DNA of 64,000 bases from Diadema setosum (lineage: Eukaryota; Echinodermata; Echinoidea; Diadematoida; Diadematidae): NCBI RefSeq assembly GCF_964275005.1, contig NC_092702.1:36278316-36342315 (forward strand), given 5' to 3'. Under the pieces are notes generated by a model. It made no database searches. It was not told the origin of the DNA and saw only the letters and a list, made by a program, of their open reading frames with translations. The first letter of the stretch is position 1; every line of letters begins with the position of its first letter. Both the position numbers and the translations under genes were made by a program. Shown in pieces: positions 34,533 through 46,739 of the stretch.

Positions 34533-35751
34533 AACAGAGCGAATAGGATGATAATCTCGAGAATCGTATGGGCCTGACTATATGACTAATGTATAAATAT
34601 AGCTCTTTAGTATACATAGGCATTAATAAGCCTCACCGTATAATATTCGCCACGTGATTTTTACGACAAAATGCAGTAGTCCGCTACCAGTATACGAAGT
34701 GAACTTTAGCATGATAAATGGCGTGAAATTGTTTACACAAGGTGCAATAGAGCATGATGACTTGTGTGGTGACGTTCCAATCCTACCACCTCTTTTTAGC
34801 ATGCACACAGAATTCGGACTGAACGGCTGCTATATGCGTTGAGGTATGGGTACATAAACTAGTAGTTTCACCGCAGTGTCTTTTCATTGACTTTGGACTA
34901 CACAGTGGCACAAATCCAGGGTTTGAATCTTTTTCCAGAGTTTTCTTCAACAACGCCGGTGCATATCTGGTAAGAAAGCAATGAAATGTTATGCACGACA
35001 TCGTGTTCAGAACGTTTGGACATTTAAGGTTCTGTACCATGTCTATATCACTAAAAGGTTTTCAGTGAGATTTATTGTCCATCGAGGACACTGGACGCCA
35101 TATGTACGTCTTCATACAAGATAAATGTATAGGGCCTTGATAGGCCTATCTAGAATGCTCTCTTTTTGAAGATAGCTTTCGCATGAGTTAAAAAGTCCTG
35201 TGCCATACACCATCACTATTACCGATAGGTCCTATAGCTTCTATATACTCGCGGAAAAGAACTGCGGTGATTAATCGATATAATTTCATTCATGTAACCT
35301 TTCTTCTTTGACTGAGCTTGGTATAGGGCCTAGGTCTACCCTATACCAATGAGTGAAATATCGTGTCAATACTTTCGTGCATTCCCGTTGTTGAGATTGA
35401 GCGTCCTCAGAATGAACAGATCAAACCCAAATTTTGGAGTGACCTCAGGGATCACTCAAAATTAGTAAAAAATGAACATTTTCACTCAAATTCACTCCAA
35501 TTTCACTAGAAACTCACTCTTTTTTGTGTTATTCACTCCTTCAAGAGTGAAAATAAATTTATGGTTGTAGTTCCGAGTATAATGACGAGGATGATAAGTT
35601 AACGTACGTCATGACCCATAGCAATATAGAATTACTTCTCGTCACATGAGAGTTAAGTCATAACATTCCGAATTTCATCAGCTATAATAAATTATGTTCT
35701 TCCCGTCCAACTGGAAGCATGCTACATCATTGGCACCTCCCAGAAATTGTC
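34533..35751. other. Upstream region of gene 2, no exon identified
   Basis: A search by eye for the CCAAT/TATA promoter block seen at 41 and 61 kb found nothing convincing. A CTATATAC at about 35240 is the only TATA-like candidate. Confidence 0.3.
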
Positions 35752-35937
35752 CTTGTTATCCAGGGGCAAATCTAGGAATTCAGTAAAGGGGAGGCGCCTT
35801 TACAAAAAGGGGGGGGGGGGGCGCACACGTCCCCCCCCCCCCGACACATTTTTTTTTTTTAATTTCTTTAAATTTGTTATAATAAAAAGATGAAGAGAAG
35901 GCGCGCGCCCGGTGCGCCCCCTCTGGATCCGCCACTG
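35752..35937. mobile_element. hAT-like MITE fragment (GGATCCGCCACTG end)
   Basis: The right end CTGGATCCGCCACTG is the inverse of a CAGTGGCGGATCCAG hAT-type terminus. The left end (CCAGGGGCAAATCTAGG) is diverged. The inside has G and C runs. Confidence 0.5.
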
Positions 35938-36279
35938 CTTATCTATGTAATACACTCCGATGTGTCGCAAGCATTTCCATCGTTCCCAATAGTTAAGAGA
36001 GAGATCATAGTGTGTATACGTGAGGGAATAGTTTACGTATAGTTTGACCATGACATTTCGATTGAGTATCACAAGATCTTTGTCAAAACTATAAGAACTG
36101 CAATTTTAGTTTTTCCTATGAATGATCTATATCATTTGGACACGGATATGTTATACCGAAAAACATACGTTTGGGCACTTATAGGCCTATTGGTCGTTTC
36201 AGATCCGTCGGTACGTTGATTCTTCTCATTATGTGAGGAGCCAACTGATTTCAATCAATCTATTGTGGTACTATTTCAG

Positions 36280-36285
36280 ACGGAG
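36280..36285 (+). other. Splice acceptor and leader of gene 2
   Basis: TACTATTTCAG ends at 36279; the exon starts ACGGAG and then ATG. This equals the arrangement in gene 3 (ACAAAA then ATG). Confidence 0.7.
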
Positions 36286-37440
36286 ATGGCGGCCTTTCAC
36301 GGTCCTCCCGTTCCGGACGCAAAACAGTCTACGGTAACTGTATCGGCAACCAAGATGCCCATTGGAACTACATTAGAAATCCATCTCAGCCTGCGAGGTG
36401 TCCGCGGAAACCCGATGGTAGCTCCCCAAGCCTTGTCTTCATTAGACCTTCAGATTGAGAAGCCTGGCGGTCGTTTGACCGGCCACGGCCTTCCAAATCA
36501 ATTGTCGTCGGCGGGGATATGCGTCGTCCGGGTCAACATGAAAGACGCCGGCCCGCACAAGATTCACGCCAAGGTGTGCGGAAGTCACATGACCTACAGC
36601 CCCGTCACAGTCGTCGTAACGGTTGAAGGAAAACTGATTAATACTTACAAGCCACCGATGAACCAGCCTCATGATGTCATCAAGCATCAAAATGTCTTTG
36701 TCGTCACAGACAAAGGAAATAACCAAGTTCAAGTGTTCGACACTGAATTTCGGCCGGCCAACAAGTTCTGCTCGCCAGAAATGCCGGGCTTCGGTAAATT
36801 CGATCCCTTCGCTGTTGCCTGGACGGGACGCACGTTCGTAGTCACTGACATCGCTAATCACTGCGTTGTGGAATTCAGCAATTTTGTCCCCACCCAGGTG
36901 TTCGGACAAGAGACTCTCCAACAACCCTGTGGTATTGCAGTAGCCCGAAATGGAAACGTGTACGTTTCCGATGGCATGAAGCACTGCATCTTTGTCTTTG
37001 ACAAGCATCGGGAATGTATCTCTATCCTTGGCGGTCAGGGAACGGCGCTCGGGAGAATGGATACTCCGTGATATATTGCAATCAACTCTCATCAACACCT
37101 CGTTGTGGGAGAATTCAAGAACCGCCGGATCCAGGTCTGGAATACGCACAACAACAAGGCACTGCGGATCATCGACGTCAAGCACAACGGGAAGTCATGG
37201 GACTGCAGAGGTTTGGCCGTCGATCACCACGACAACATCTACGTCGCAGTTCGAAGCGGCTTCATGCGAGGTTTCAGCGTGGAGACAGTTCTTGTGTACA
37301 GTTCCACCGGAGAGTTCTTGGGCAACTTCGGCGAAGGCTTCAACTACGTGAGAGGTTTGACCGTCACACAGGAGGGACAGAACACAGTGGCTTATGTCGT
37401 GGACGGAGCCAATCACCGCATCATGGCATACGCGTTGTAA
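36286..37440 (+). pseudogene. Filamin-NHL protein with an in-frame stop (gene 2)
   Basis: The frame runs 384 codons from ATG 36286 to TAA 37440 but has one in-frame TGA at 37069-37071 (codon 262). At this place gene 3 has TGG, in the motif TPWFIA. All other codons remain open. Before the stop come a filamin-type domain (about 15-112) and NHL blades 1-3; after it the remaining NHL blades, almost identical to gene 3. There is no RING, B-box or coiled coil. A stop within the propeller would very likely destroy it, so a null allele or young pseudogene is the simplest reading. A sequencing error, polymorphism or read-through cannot be excluded. The splice acceptor before the ATG is intact. Confidence 0.85.
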
Positions 37441-39227
37441 TAATCAATAACTGATAATGATTCATGCGTTAAATTCACTCTGTGGGGTGCTGTAGGAGCA
37501 AATAGAAAAGAAAGAGAAGATTGTTAAACGTTTAGAAAGTACAGAAAACAAAACTTTTGAAGGAGTTTGATGAAGGGCTCTTTTTTTTTTATATATAACT
37601 GCAGGGAAGTTATTCCATTGATTTATAGCATAAGGTGGGACTGATGGCGTGGGCAAGAGCTCGTGTGCCCCAAGTTGTTACCAATGTTGGAAATACAAGA
37701 AGGTCGCAGCTGGATGAGCGTTATAGAGATGTAATAGCGAGCTGTTGCATCGAGATGAGCAACAACTGAGTCAAACAATGAAAAATCAAAAGTAAAATCT
37801 TCAATGTGAAATACGATCTCTGACCCTTAATCATTGGATTGATTTCAAAATGGTGCCGATGTGGGTGTGTTTCTTGGATAGTGTACTGGTACGTGCTGTC
37901 GCACGTCGCCTTTGTTATAGTAATAGAGAGCTGAGCTTGTGGTAAATTAGATATAATGGAATTCCCCAAATCAAGCCTACTCTTTTTTTTTTTTTCTGTG
38001 GAAGATCGATTTGAATACTTTCTGATGATAAAGCAATATTGTCAATATTGTAGGACAGTATACCTCATGACCCTCCATTGCACTGTCTTATCCGGTGGCA
38101 ATGTACATTATAGTTCATGGAATTGCTGATGATGCTGGTGGTAGGGATATCTTTGTCTGTATCATGATTTCCACTCCAATCCCTGCTAGAAGGTGATAAA
38201 TGAACATGCCATTCTAATTACCCAGACAGCCTTGTCGCACAAATTATTTCCCCTCATTTTAACACCTATCCACATATGTCAAAATAAACATCATACGCTA
38301 ATGTCAAGCCTGAGGAAGTTTATATACGAGCCAGGGTTAAAGCTCCGGATCTCCCGTGTATAATCAGCCCATGGCTGGCGACAAGACTCTGAACTATCAT
38401 TGATATGATGCCAAGTATCATGCAGATGAATTGAAATGATAAGCGAATAACAAGTTTGATAGTAATGGTGACAATAAAGACTTTAGTATGAACCATTTCT
38501 CTTAATTTAAGAATATTACGAAATATATGTCTTACGCTACCAATATGTCTTATACGCTATGGTTGTACCCCCTTATGTTGCCGTTTTGTTTTTATGCTTT
38601 AATAGACAAGATATCAACGTTCATCAACACGATCAAATGCCATACCTGTACATGCATGACCCCGTAATAAATCGAAAGCAAAGATTCTCTTGGTTTTGAT
38701 GAAACTGTCGTGCTTCTATATGTATACTTTAAACTGAAATGTATAAGACTTTTATTTTATCAGCATATTATCGATAACGCAGGTATTATATACATAATTG
38801 ATTGCTAGCTTTAGTGAAGTCATCAAACAATCATCTTCCACCCGCTCCCTCCTCTTGTGTAATATAGTGAGGAGGGTCTGGGATATGTTTTGATTTGACA
38901 TATTTCACCACATAAGAGGAACTTAAAACGTAACTATACGTGTACCGTTGTCTAACAGTTTAGCATAAAGTAGCTCACTATACTTCCAGTCAAATAGAAA
39001 AAGAGGCGATCGAATGATATGCTATCTTAATCATAGTGAACCTTGGGAGAATGCCTTGGGAGAATGCCACAAAGGAGATCCTGAGTGGTTGCAGTGTTTA
39101 TAAGGACTACAACAATTTAAGTCACACGTTAAACTCACTGAAGACAGAGAATGCAAGCAATAAAGAAAAAAAAAAAGAAAGAAGAGGGGAACAATCCTCG
39201 TATTGAGAACGGATGTGTCGGGTAAAT
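37441..39227. other. 3' region of gene 2 and intergenic DNA
   Basis: AT-rich, no gene seen, no clear polyadenylation site chosen. A T run lies at 37982-37995. Confidence 0.35.
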
Positions 39228-39232
39228 TTACA

Positions 39233-39263
<31 letters not shown>
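39228..39263. repeat. (CA)n microsatellite
   Basis: CA units with one TA interruption. Confidence 0.9.
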
Positions 39264-39264
<1 letters not shown>

Positions 39265-39416
39265 GGGAAAAAATGCACTTTCTCGGTGTTTTCGGCACTT
39301 CGAGAAAGAAAACATCACTCTGACCAATATACGCATATTTGAACTACAGTGTTATGTTCATGTGTTTTATATAGTTGTATATAGTTGTAGACTATGGAAA
39401 TGTAAGAAAACAAACA

Positions 39417-39418
<2 letters not shown>

Positions 39419-39457
<39 letters not shown>
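39419..39457. repeat. (AT)n microsatellite
   Basis: About nineteen AT units. Confidence 0.95.
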
Positions 39458-39460
<3 letters not shown>

Positions 39461-39589
39461 AACCGCATACCATAGCCATTATATATTAATCCACATTTTG
39501 TTATTACTGCTGAAATGATAACGGCTCATCCGCTTGCAACATGTTGCTTTGATATCCGACCTGCATGAGACCTGCATGAGAGAAGAATT

Positions 39590-39938
39590 TGCAATATCCC
39601 TGTATATTTGTGTGTTTCTTTTTTCTGTATCTTTTTTTCTCTATATTTCGGTCATTTGTTGTACCCGTGCTCCTCATTTTATTATCAATCTATAGCTCGA
39701 ATTTAATTGGGACCTACGATTCACAAGCTTGCTTTTTAGTAGGTTCCTTCATATTTCTTTAGCAGTCATTCCCATATTCCAACTTTTATCTATCGACCAC
39801 TATGTGTTATATATTTACAGTATTCTATGTATGTCTCCTAGTTGGACATCATGTATTATTCAATCTTGTTACATTCGATGTATTTTTTATTATTCATTGA
39901 GAAATATGAAAATAAATGAAATGAAATGAAAAATGAAA
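39590..39938 (+). mobile_element. Probable LINE 3' end
   Basis: An AT-rich tail ends AAATAAATGAAATGAAATGAA, the short repeated 3' tail typical of CR1/L2-type LINEs. No coding part is seen, so this is a 5'-truncated copy. Family is not certain. Confidence 0.4.
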
Positions 39939-40740
39939 TATGGTAAAACTGTATTATGGAGATTTGTTCGTTTCGACGGATATTGCTTTCAGACGAAATT
40001 TTCGCTATTATATATCACCGCTGTAAATGAATTGTTCTGATTGCTGATTGTGTGTGTGCGTGAGTAGTGGTGATTTCTCATTTTCAGTTTCCCAAATGAT
40101 TGGATATATGATTCGTATAGAACATGAAAACAAAGAAAAACAAATCAGTAAAGGTTGCTTAGGGCCGAATTTATCTAAACTGCATTTTCATTTTCATTTG
40201 TTTTTGTCATGGAAAGCTACAATGTCGCGACAATTCTTTTTCTCAACAGAAAAAAAAAATAGTTTCTATAATTTGAATTACCGAGACGCGTTCCTTTTAA
40301 ATTATTGGTGTTGAAGGGGAAGAAAATCTCCAAATTCAATTTGATATACACAGCTAGGCACGCATTTTGGTGTCTAATAGTATTGATATACTTCATTGGC
40401 CTCGATCGTAGCATAACCTACGTCCAGTGATCAGTTGCAACGATGCTGGCTGCGTTTGGGAAGAAACCTTGAGAAACTCCAATCATCTACTCTGTAAGTC
40501 TTATCTCTTGGTCCAATAAGGAACGAGATAATATCAAAACTCGTCACTTCAACCAATGTTTTCCTGAAATATTTTCATTTCGTATACTCGGGTGGTTATT
40601 TTCCTTTTCATTCTTATTCTAATGGCACATAAATGCACTCGGTAAACATTTTGTACATATACCTGTACTATATGTAACATGACATGACTTGTATATCCAT
40701 ACCGGGGTTCACAAATGAGCCCTTAATGAGTAGGCTGATC

Positions 40741-41094
40741 GACATCCGATGTATATATTATGTTTAAATGTTTATGTTTACATTGTACTATACTCTATGA
40801 TGTAATGTCCACTTTATGCACGAATAAGACGAGTTAAGTAATACTGGGGGGGGGGTAGATCATACGAAAAAATACAAACTTTATAATGGTGCTTTATGAG
40901 CTGTTTAGTGGAAACGCTCTAATTGTAGCGTGCAAGAGCATAATATAATGATTATGCCCAGTCGTCCAATCAATACCAGTCCCGAGGAAATGTGCCCGCC
41001 CCATTCTAAAGGGCCGACAAACTCCTAATGCAGGTGGACGAGTATGCGCCGCTCCTCGCTGCAGCTATATACCGGACACGGAGCGATACTGCGT
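40741..41094 (+). promoter_or_regulatory. Duplicated promoter block, copy 1 (likely gene 3)
   Basis: It aligns with 61055-61350: GATG(T/C)AATGTCCACT, GAATAAGACGAGTTA, a CGTCCAATCAA CCAAT box (here 40966), GCAGGTGGACG, and a CTATATAC TATA-like box (41065). Box order and wording are shared, spacing differs by tens of bases. Similarity over a promoter that size, upstream of a family member, supports duplication of the whole transcription unit. Confidence 0.7.
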
Positions 41095-41204
41095 TGCAAC
41101 ACGACGTTTACAACTACTGCAGCGTCACACAGAAGCTACTAGCAGCTGAGCAGAGGGGTCGAGCACAATCTTCAGTGAAATCTGTATAGGTGTCACGTAA
41201 TCCG
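41095..41204 (+). other. 5' UTR exon of gene 3 (predicted)
   Basis: Matches 61350-61514 (CACGACGTT(T/C)AC, ACTGCAGCGTCA, GCTGAGCAGA, GTGA(A/G)ATCTGT) and ends in the shared donor CG|GTAAGC. Joined to the exon at 53018, the frame upstream of the ATG has a TAG at 41187-41189, so this exon is untranslated and ATG 53024 is the start. The transcription start is only estimated from the TATA-like box. Confidence 0.6.
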
Positions 41205-41344
41205 GTAAGCGAAATTGAGTCGTTCACACGCCATATATTGTTCTAATTGCTACAAAATAAACATCTTATTCAGGCGAAATTACAGGCCGTGAAGATGTCA
41301 ACACGCACGTGCACGTGCATATTTTATAAACCATAATTGTTTCC

Positions 41345-41580
41345 AAAGAGGTTTAAGAAATGGAGTTCCAACTGGCTGTAATTATTCAATCTGTTGTCAC
41401 CTTTCTATTGATGTACAAAATAATTCCACAGGTGCATCTGTGCCTTTGGTAACGGGGTTTGATGACGCCGTCTTGCTGAGGAATTTGAAGATTCATTTCG
41501 AACGTTAAATTGATATTGTCTTTATTTTGCTTGTTTATCTATTACATGAAACGAAATCTATCTTAATGATAAAGCACATT
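41345..41580 (+). repeat. Interspersed repeat B, copy 1
   Basis: GAAATGGAGTTCCAACTGGC, ATTCCACAGGTGCATCTGTG and AATGATAAAGCACATTAAAC are shared with 45955-46200 and, more loosely, 45215-45440. The unit is non-coding as a whole. Confidence 0.75.
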
Positions 41581-42473
41581 AAACAAATTTTGACATTTTA
41601 CTGTCCCAAAACTGCCGTTTGTAGCTATATCTTTTAGCTTTGGAAATGAAGGGGGGGGGGGCGCACCGGACGCAATTGCTGGCAATTACCGGCAACAACA
41701 TCAGGAGAATGACATAATTATTATATGCGAGCGAGCGAAGCGAGCGAGCTTGAAAATTTTGACATTTTACTGTCCCCAAACTGCCGTTTGTAGCTATATC
41801 ATTTAGCTTTGGAAAATTGAGGGGGGCGCACCGGGCGCAACTGCTGCCAGTTACTGGCAGCAACAGCAGGAGAATGGCATAACGATTATATGCGAGCAAG
41901 CTTGAAAATTTTGACATTTTACAGTCCAAAAACTGCCGTTTGTGTAGCTATATTTTTTCGCTTTGGCAATTAAGGGGGGGGGGGCGCACCGGACGCAATT
42001 GCTGGCAATTACTGGCAACAACATCAGGAGAATGACATAATTATTATATGCGAGCGAGCGAAACGAGCGAGCTTGAAAATTTTGACATCTTACAGTCCAA
42101 AAATTGCCGTTTGTAGCTATATTTTTTCGCTTTGAAAATTAAGGAAGGGGGCACCAGGTGCAACTGCATGCAATTACTGGCAGCAACATCAGGAGAATGA
42201 CATATAACGATTATATGCGAGCGAGCTTGAAAATATTGACATTTTCCAGTCTCAAAACTGCCGTTTGTTGCTGTATTTTGGAATAAGGGGGGGGGGGGCG
42301 AACTGCTGGCAATTACTGGCAGCAACATCAGGAGAATGGCATAGCGATTAAATGCGATCGAGCGGAGCGAGCGAGCTTGAAAATTTTGACATTTTCCAGT
42401 CCAAAATCTGCCTTTTGTAGCAATATTTTTTCGCTTTAGATATTAAGAGGGGGGGGGGGCGGATCCGCCACTG
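41580..42473 (+). repeat. Tandem array of ~150-bp units with GCGAGCGAGC blocks
   Basis: Five to six units. Each contains TTGACATTTT(A/C)C(T/A)GTC, AACTGCCGTTTGTAGC, a G run with GCGCACCGG, CAACATCAGGAGAATG and GCGAGCGAGCGAAGCGAGCG. The right edge is GGCGGATCCGCCACTG, a hAT-type terminus in inverse, so the array may lie inside a hAT-like element. Confidence 0.85.
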
Positions 42474-42880
42474 GTAGTCAAGGATGTCGGTTTATGTTCA
42501 TGATTTGGGGAGGTATGACCAGCGAGGGGGCGTCGAAGTGACCAAATGGGGGAAGGATATCCAAAATCTGCACTTTAGAATATTCCCTTATATTATTGTT
42601 TGTGTCTGTGTGTGTGTGTGTTTTATATACATGAAAAAGTTAGGAAATATCCCAGGTCAAGTCTTATTATTGGCAATGCAAGGCATTTTAATATAGACTA
42701 GTATGTAAAGCAACACTGCAAAATCATTAATGATCTAGCTTTGATATAACGAAGTGTAAGGTACAAAGGTGTATACATTCTACATCACATTGCACAACAC
42801 TGCAGCGACTCTTTTTACCGTTCGGATGTTCTGAGTACACTAATGCGCACATCCTGCTTTTATTCAGAATGCCAACCAGT

Positions 42881-43028
42881 GGGGCCCGTTTCATAAAACT
42901 TGTCATCAGTGACAAGTTGTCATAGATGCGACAAGCTCCTGAAATCCTTGCATCTGATTGGCTGAGAGCAAATTTGTCATAGAAATGTGGCAGTTGTCAC
43001 TGATGACAAGTCTTATGAAACGGGCCCC
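42881..43028. mobile_element. 148-bp foldback MITE, copy 2
   Basis: GGGGCCCGTTTCATAAAACT and its inverse bound the element; the body is the inverse of copy 1 at 13309-13456. Confidence 0.9.
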
Positions 43029-43199
43029 TGGAATCACGCTGAATCACAATAGTTTTGTCGGCTCCCGGCTTTTTGAACAATGTTTCACACTATATACCTC
43101 TTTAATTATGGTTAAAAGAAATCTTAGAAAAATATCTTATTTCTTGATCATCCTTTCATGTCGATTTCAAACGCAGTTTACTAACCCTTGAATTACCAT

Positions 43200-43284
43200 T
43201 TTGTTTTTTTTTTCTTTCGTTTTTTCGTTTTTTTTTTTACCAGCGGATGGGGGGGGGGGGGGAAGAAGCTTGGCGCCCCACCCC

Positions 43285-43319
<35 letters not shown>

Positions 43320-43320
43320 A
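43200..43320. repeat. Poly-T, poly-G and (CA)n low-complexity block
   Basis: T-rich 43201-43238, G run 43250-43262, CA repeat 43287-43317. Confidence 0.9.
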
Positions 43321-44343
43321 ACAGGGATAGAATGTACCACTCTTTTGCATGAAATATAAAGTATGAGGGAAGTGGCAGCAAAAATATGAAGACTTTTTCT
43401 TCTTGTTTTTGTTTATTTGTTTGGGTTTTTGGGGTTTGTTGTTTGTTTGTTTTTGTTTTTTTTTGCTTGTCAGCCAACTTTTGGCGGAAAATCAGACCTT
43501 AAAAGAATGAAGAATTTTTGTTGTTGTTTCTCTTATCTTTTGATTTTCTTTCTTCTTGAGTGACAGGCGATTTTGCCCCCCCCCCCTTTAAAAAAGTAGC
43601 GTAGCCCTGAATAATGCCCAAATATATTCAATAAAATGGTAATATGGATCTCCATTTCTTTGTATGTAATAACGTACCGGTATTATCCTCCTGTAGGTAT
43701 TGTATTTTTCTAATTTCTTGATTTAAGTCAATAAAGCAATCATCCCAGGGGCATCGTTCCGTTTTAATGATGGTGGGTGGGGGAGCGACTTGGAGTTGGA
43801 ATATCTGTGCGAGGGAGAGCAGCGACCAAGTGGGGAAGGGTGTGGGAGGGGGGATACCCCCTCTCAAACGAGGAAGATTTTGCATTTTCAGATCTGAAAT
43901 TAAGCGATCTGGTGCACACTTTTGGTGAAATTTTCATGTTTACACGTAGGCCGATACTATTTGACGTTGTCAACGACTGGGTCATACCTTATGTCGATAC
44001 CTTATGTCGATATTACTTTCTTCGCGAGCGAGCGAGGCGAGCGAGCGCTTGAGAAAATTATGTATACATTATCCTACAAGATAGAATACTAGCTGTTCAG
44101 CTCTGTTACTTGTTTGGAGACGGGCGTACGAACGTCATGCCATATGCCAAAAGTTATACAATCACATTTCTGCTTCCTCCATTTTCCCCCTAAAATTTCA
44201 GGGGGTGATTGTACAGGCCATCCCCCCTCCTCCATTTCAGGGGGGGGGGGGGATATATCCCCCATCCCCCCCCCCCGGGATTTACGCACATGCTTCAAGG
44301 GCATGTGGCAAACTGGATCTGCCGCTAACATAGGAAAACAATG
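43321..44343. other. Low-complexity and repeat remnants, no gene seen
   Basis: Holds C and G runs (43577-43586, 44239-44251, 44267-44276) and a GCGAGCGAGCGAGGCGAGCG block near 44025, related to the 41.7-kb array. Confidence 0.4.
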
Positions 44344-44757
44344 ACTCATGTCTCATTGCATAATCATCAGCCACTTTCTAAGGAAGATATTTCTTTGCGA
44401 TGGTAATTACTTTTCGTCATCCTTACTTATAAATGATAGGTGATATATAATGGTAAAGACATCCGGATGCACGAATAGAAATTGCAACAAAAAAAACCAA
44501 CACAACAACAACAACAACTATGAAGTGGGCATTAAAACTACTAAACTGGTAGTGCCCGGTTACTAATCTGATATATCTATTGATAAAGAATTATACTTGA
44601 AGATTACTCCATATCAGTTTCATTTGGCGGAATTAAGTGGAATAGTGATAAAACCGGCTTTCCAGGAGGGTACAGCTCTGATTTACACTTTTGCACATAT
44701 TCCTAGAAGGGATTGATCTTTGTTTAATGTGCTTTAGCTTGCCCGGAAAGGTTTGAC
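44344..44757 (-). repeat. Interspersed repeat C, copy 1 (inverse)
   Basis: Inverse of 46190-46590: GATTATGCAATGA, GAAAAGTAATTACCATC, GAAACTGATATGGA and GTAAATCAGAGCTGTA are shared. Confidence 0.8.
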
Positions 44758-44924
44758 AGGGCCCAATCATGACTGCGGGTAAATATGATTTGCGTGCGCA
44801 CCTCCGGGCGACTACAGGCGAGAATTATTATAAGGTGGTACAATCATTGTATATACATTCTTTCATGTTATACTTTACGCACCTTAATTTCTGTTATCAA
44901 AAAAGTGTTTTTCATATCTTTTTT

Positions 44925-44972
44925 GTCGGAAAATGAAATAAAACATTGAATTGAATTGAATACGTTCTAGGT
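44925..44972 (+). repeat. LINE-type 3' tail
   Basis: AAATGAAATAAAACATTG followed by tandem AATTG units, as at the 3' ends of CR1-like LINEs. Confidence 0.35.
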
Positions 44973-45214
44973 ACTGTCATATGCGGGCCATTAGCGGGGA
45001 CCTCCGAGTAGCAAAAAAAAAAAAGAAGAAGAAAAATGCTCTCCGCAAATCACACGCAAGGCTTGCCTGGAAAGGTGTGACAGGGCCTTAAGTTTTTAAT
45101 CTTCTTTTCGACATATAGACGCTATAGTCGTGTATTGCCCTCGTGGAGAGGATTATAGAGTAAGGAGGCTCATATGTGTAAGATCATCCTTGCATAGCAA
45201 TCTCGTTAGAGCAA

Positions 45215-45820
45215 GGAGGTTTCAGAAATGGAGTTCCAACTATCTGTAAACATTCAAACAGCTGTCAGTTTTCTTTTGAAGTAAAAAGGAATTCCACAGG
45301 TACATTTGTGACTTTGATGATCGGGGTTCGATGCCGCAGTCTTTCCGAGCAAAGAGATGTTTCCTTTAAAACGCTGACATAATTGGCTATATTTTGTTTG
45401 TTTTGTATTAAAGGAATTAAATTTCAGCTAATGATAAGGCATATGAAAAAGAAAGTAACTCCTGTCCAGGATTATGTCAAAAAGTGTAAATCTGATCCGT
45501 ACGTTGTAAAAATATTTGAACTGCACCCTTACTGGAAAGTTAATTTTATCATCTTTCCGATCACTTCCGACATATGAAACTGATACTACAAGTGTAGTTC
45601 TTTTTTCAATCATATGTTAGATTAGTGTAAAAACATGTAAAATCGGGTAATTCTAATTCTTAGTTCATCAATTTTTGTGGAATTTTTATTCGTACATCCC
45701 TGTGTCTGTACCTTTATGTACCGTTCATGTTCCATAAGAAGGGACAGCGAAAAGTAATTACCATAATAAAGACATATCTTCCATTGAGAATGACGAGTCA
45801 TGATGCAATGCCACATTAAT
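45215..45820 (+). repeat. Repeats B and C joined, copy 2
   Basis: Begins with repeat B (GAAATGGAGTTCCAACTATC) and continues into repeat C. An open frame at 45443-45577 encodes DYVKKCKSDPYVVKIF, which has a counterpart in the next copy. Confidence 0.7.
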
Positions 45821-45954
45821 TAGGCGTTTTCACATCAGCCTGATGTTTCGAAATAGCGCGCTATTTTCTGACTTGGGAAATTTTCCCGATAGCGAAATAG
45901 CGCGCTATTTGATAATGTGAACACAAATAAGCCCGCTAATTGTATCGCTCTGAT

Positions 45955-46600
45955 CAAGGAGGTTTAAGAGATGGAGTTCCAACTGGCTGTAATTATTCAA
46001 ACAGTTGTCACTTTTCTATTGATGTACAAAAGAATTCCACAGGTGCATCTGTGCCTTTGGTGACGGGGTTTGATGCCACCGTCTTGCTGAGCAATCTGAA
46101 GATTCATTTTGAACGTTAACTTAATGTTGGCTATATTTTGCTTGTTTATCTATTAAATGAAACGAAATCTCACTTAATGATAAAGCTCATTAAACAAAGG
46201 TCAATCCCTTCAAGAAATATGTGCAAAAGTGTAAATCAGAGCTGTATCATGTGAAAGTGTTTAAAACTGTACCCTCCCGGAAAGCCGGTTTTATCACTTT
46301 TCCACTTAATTCGTCCAAATGAAACTGATATGGAATAATCTTCGAGTATAATTCTATATTAATAGATATATCAGATTAGTGGCCGGGCACGGCCAGTCGA
46401 GTAATTTTCATTTTCATTTCATCATTTTTTGCGCAATTTCTATTCGCGCATCCCCGTGTCTTTACCCTTATACCACCTATCTTTTATCAGAAGGGATGGC
46501 GAAAAGTAATTACCATCAAAAAGACATATTTTCGTTAGAAAGTGGCTGATGATTATGCAATGAAGCATGAGTCAATTGTCTTCCTATCTGCGCGGCAGGT
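45955..46600 (+). repeat. Repeats B and C joined, copy 3
   Basis: Same order as 45215-45820. At 46205-46322 the frame encodes KYVQKCKSELYHVKVF and ends with TGA at a place similar to copy 2. This suggests that the family once carried a terminal coding exon, or that the match simply reflects shared DNA ancestry. Confidence 0.7.
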
Positions 46601-46739
46601 CCAGTTTGCTACATGCTTCAAATACTTTCGAGTGGCGGCATCAAACGTGACTTCAAAGGAAATACGACAGTTGTGACTCCATTCTCTTGAACCTCCTTGC
46701 TCTGATCGAGAAAATTTCTCGACTCCAACTCGGGAAATT

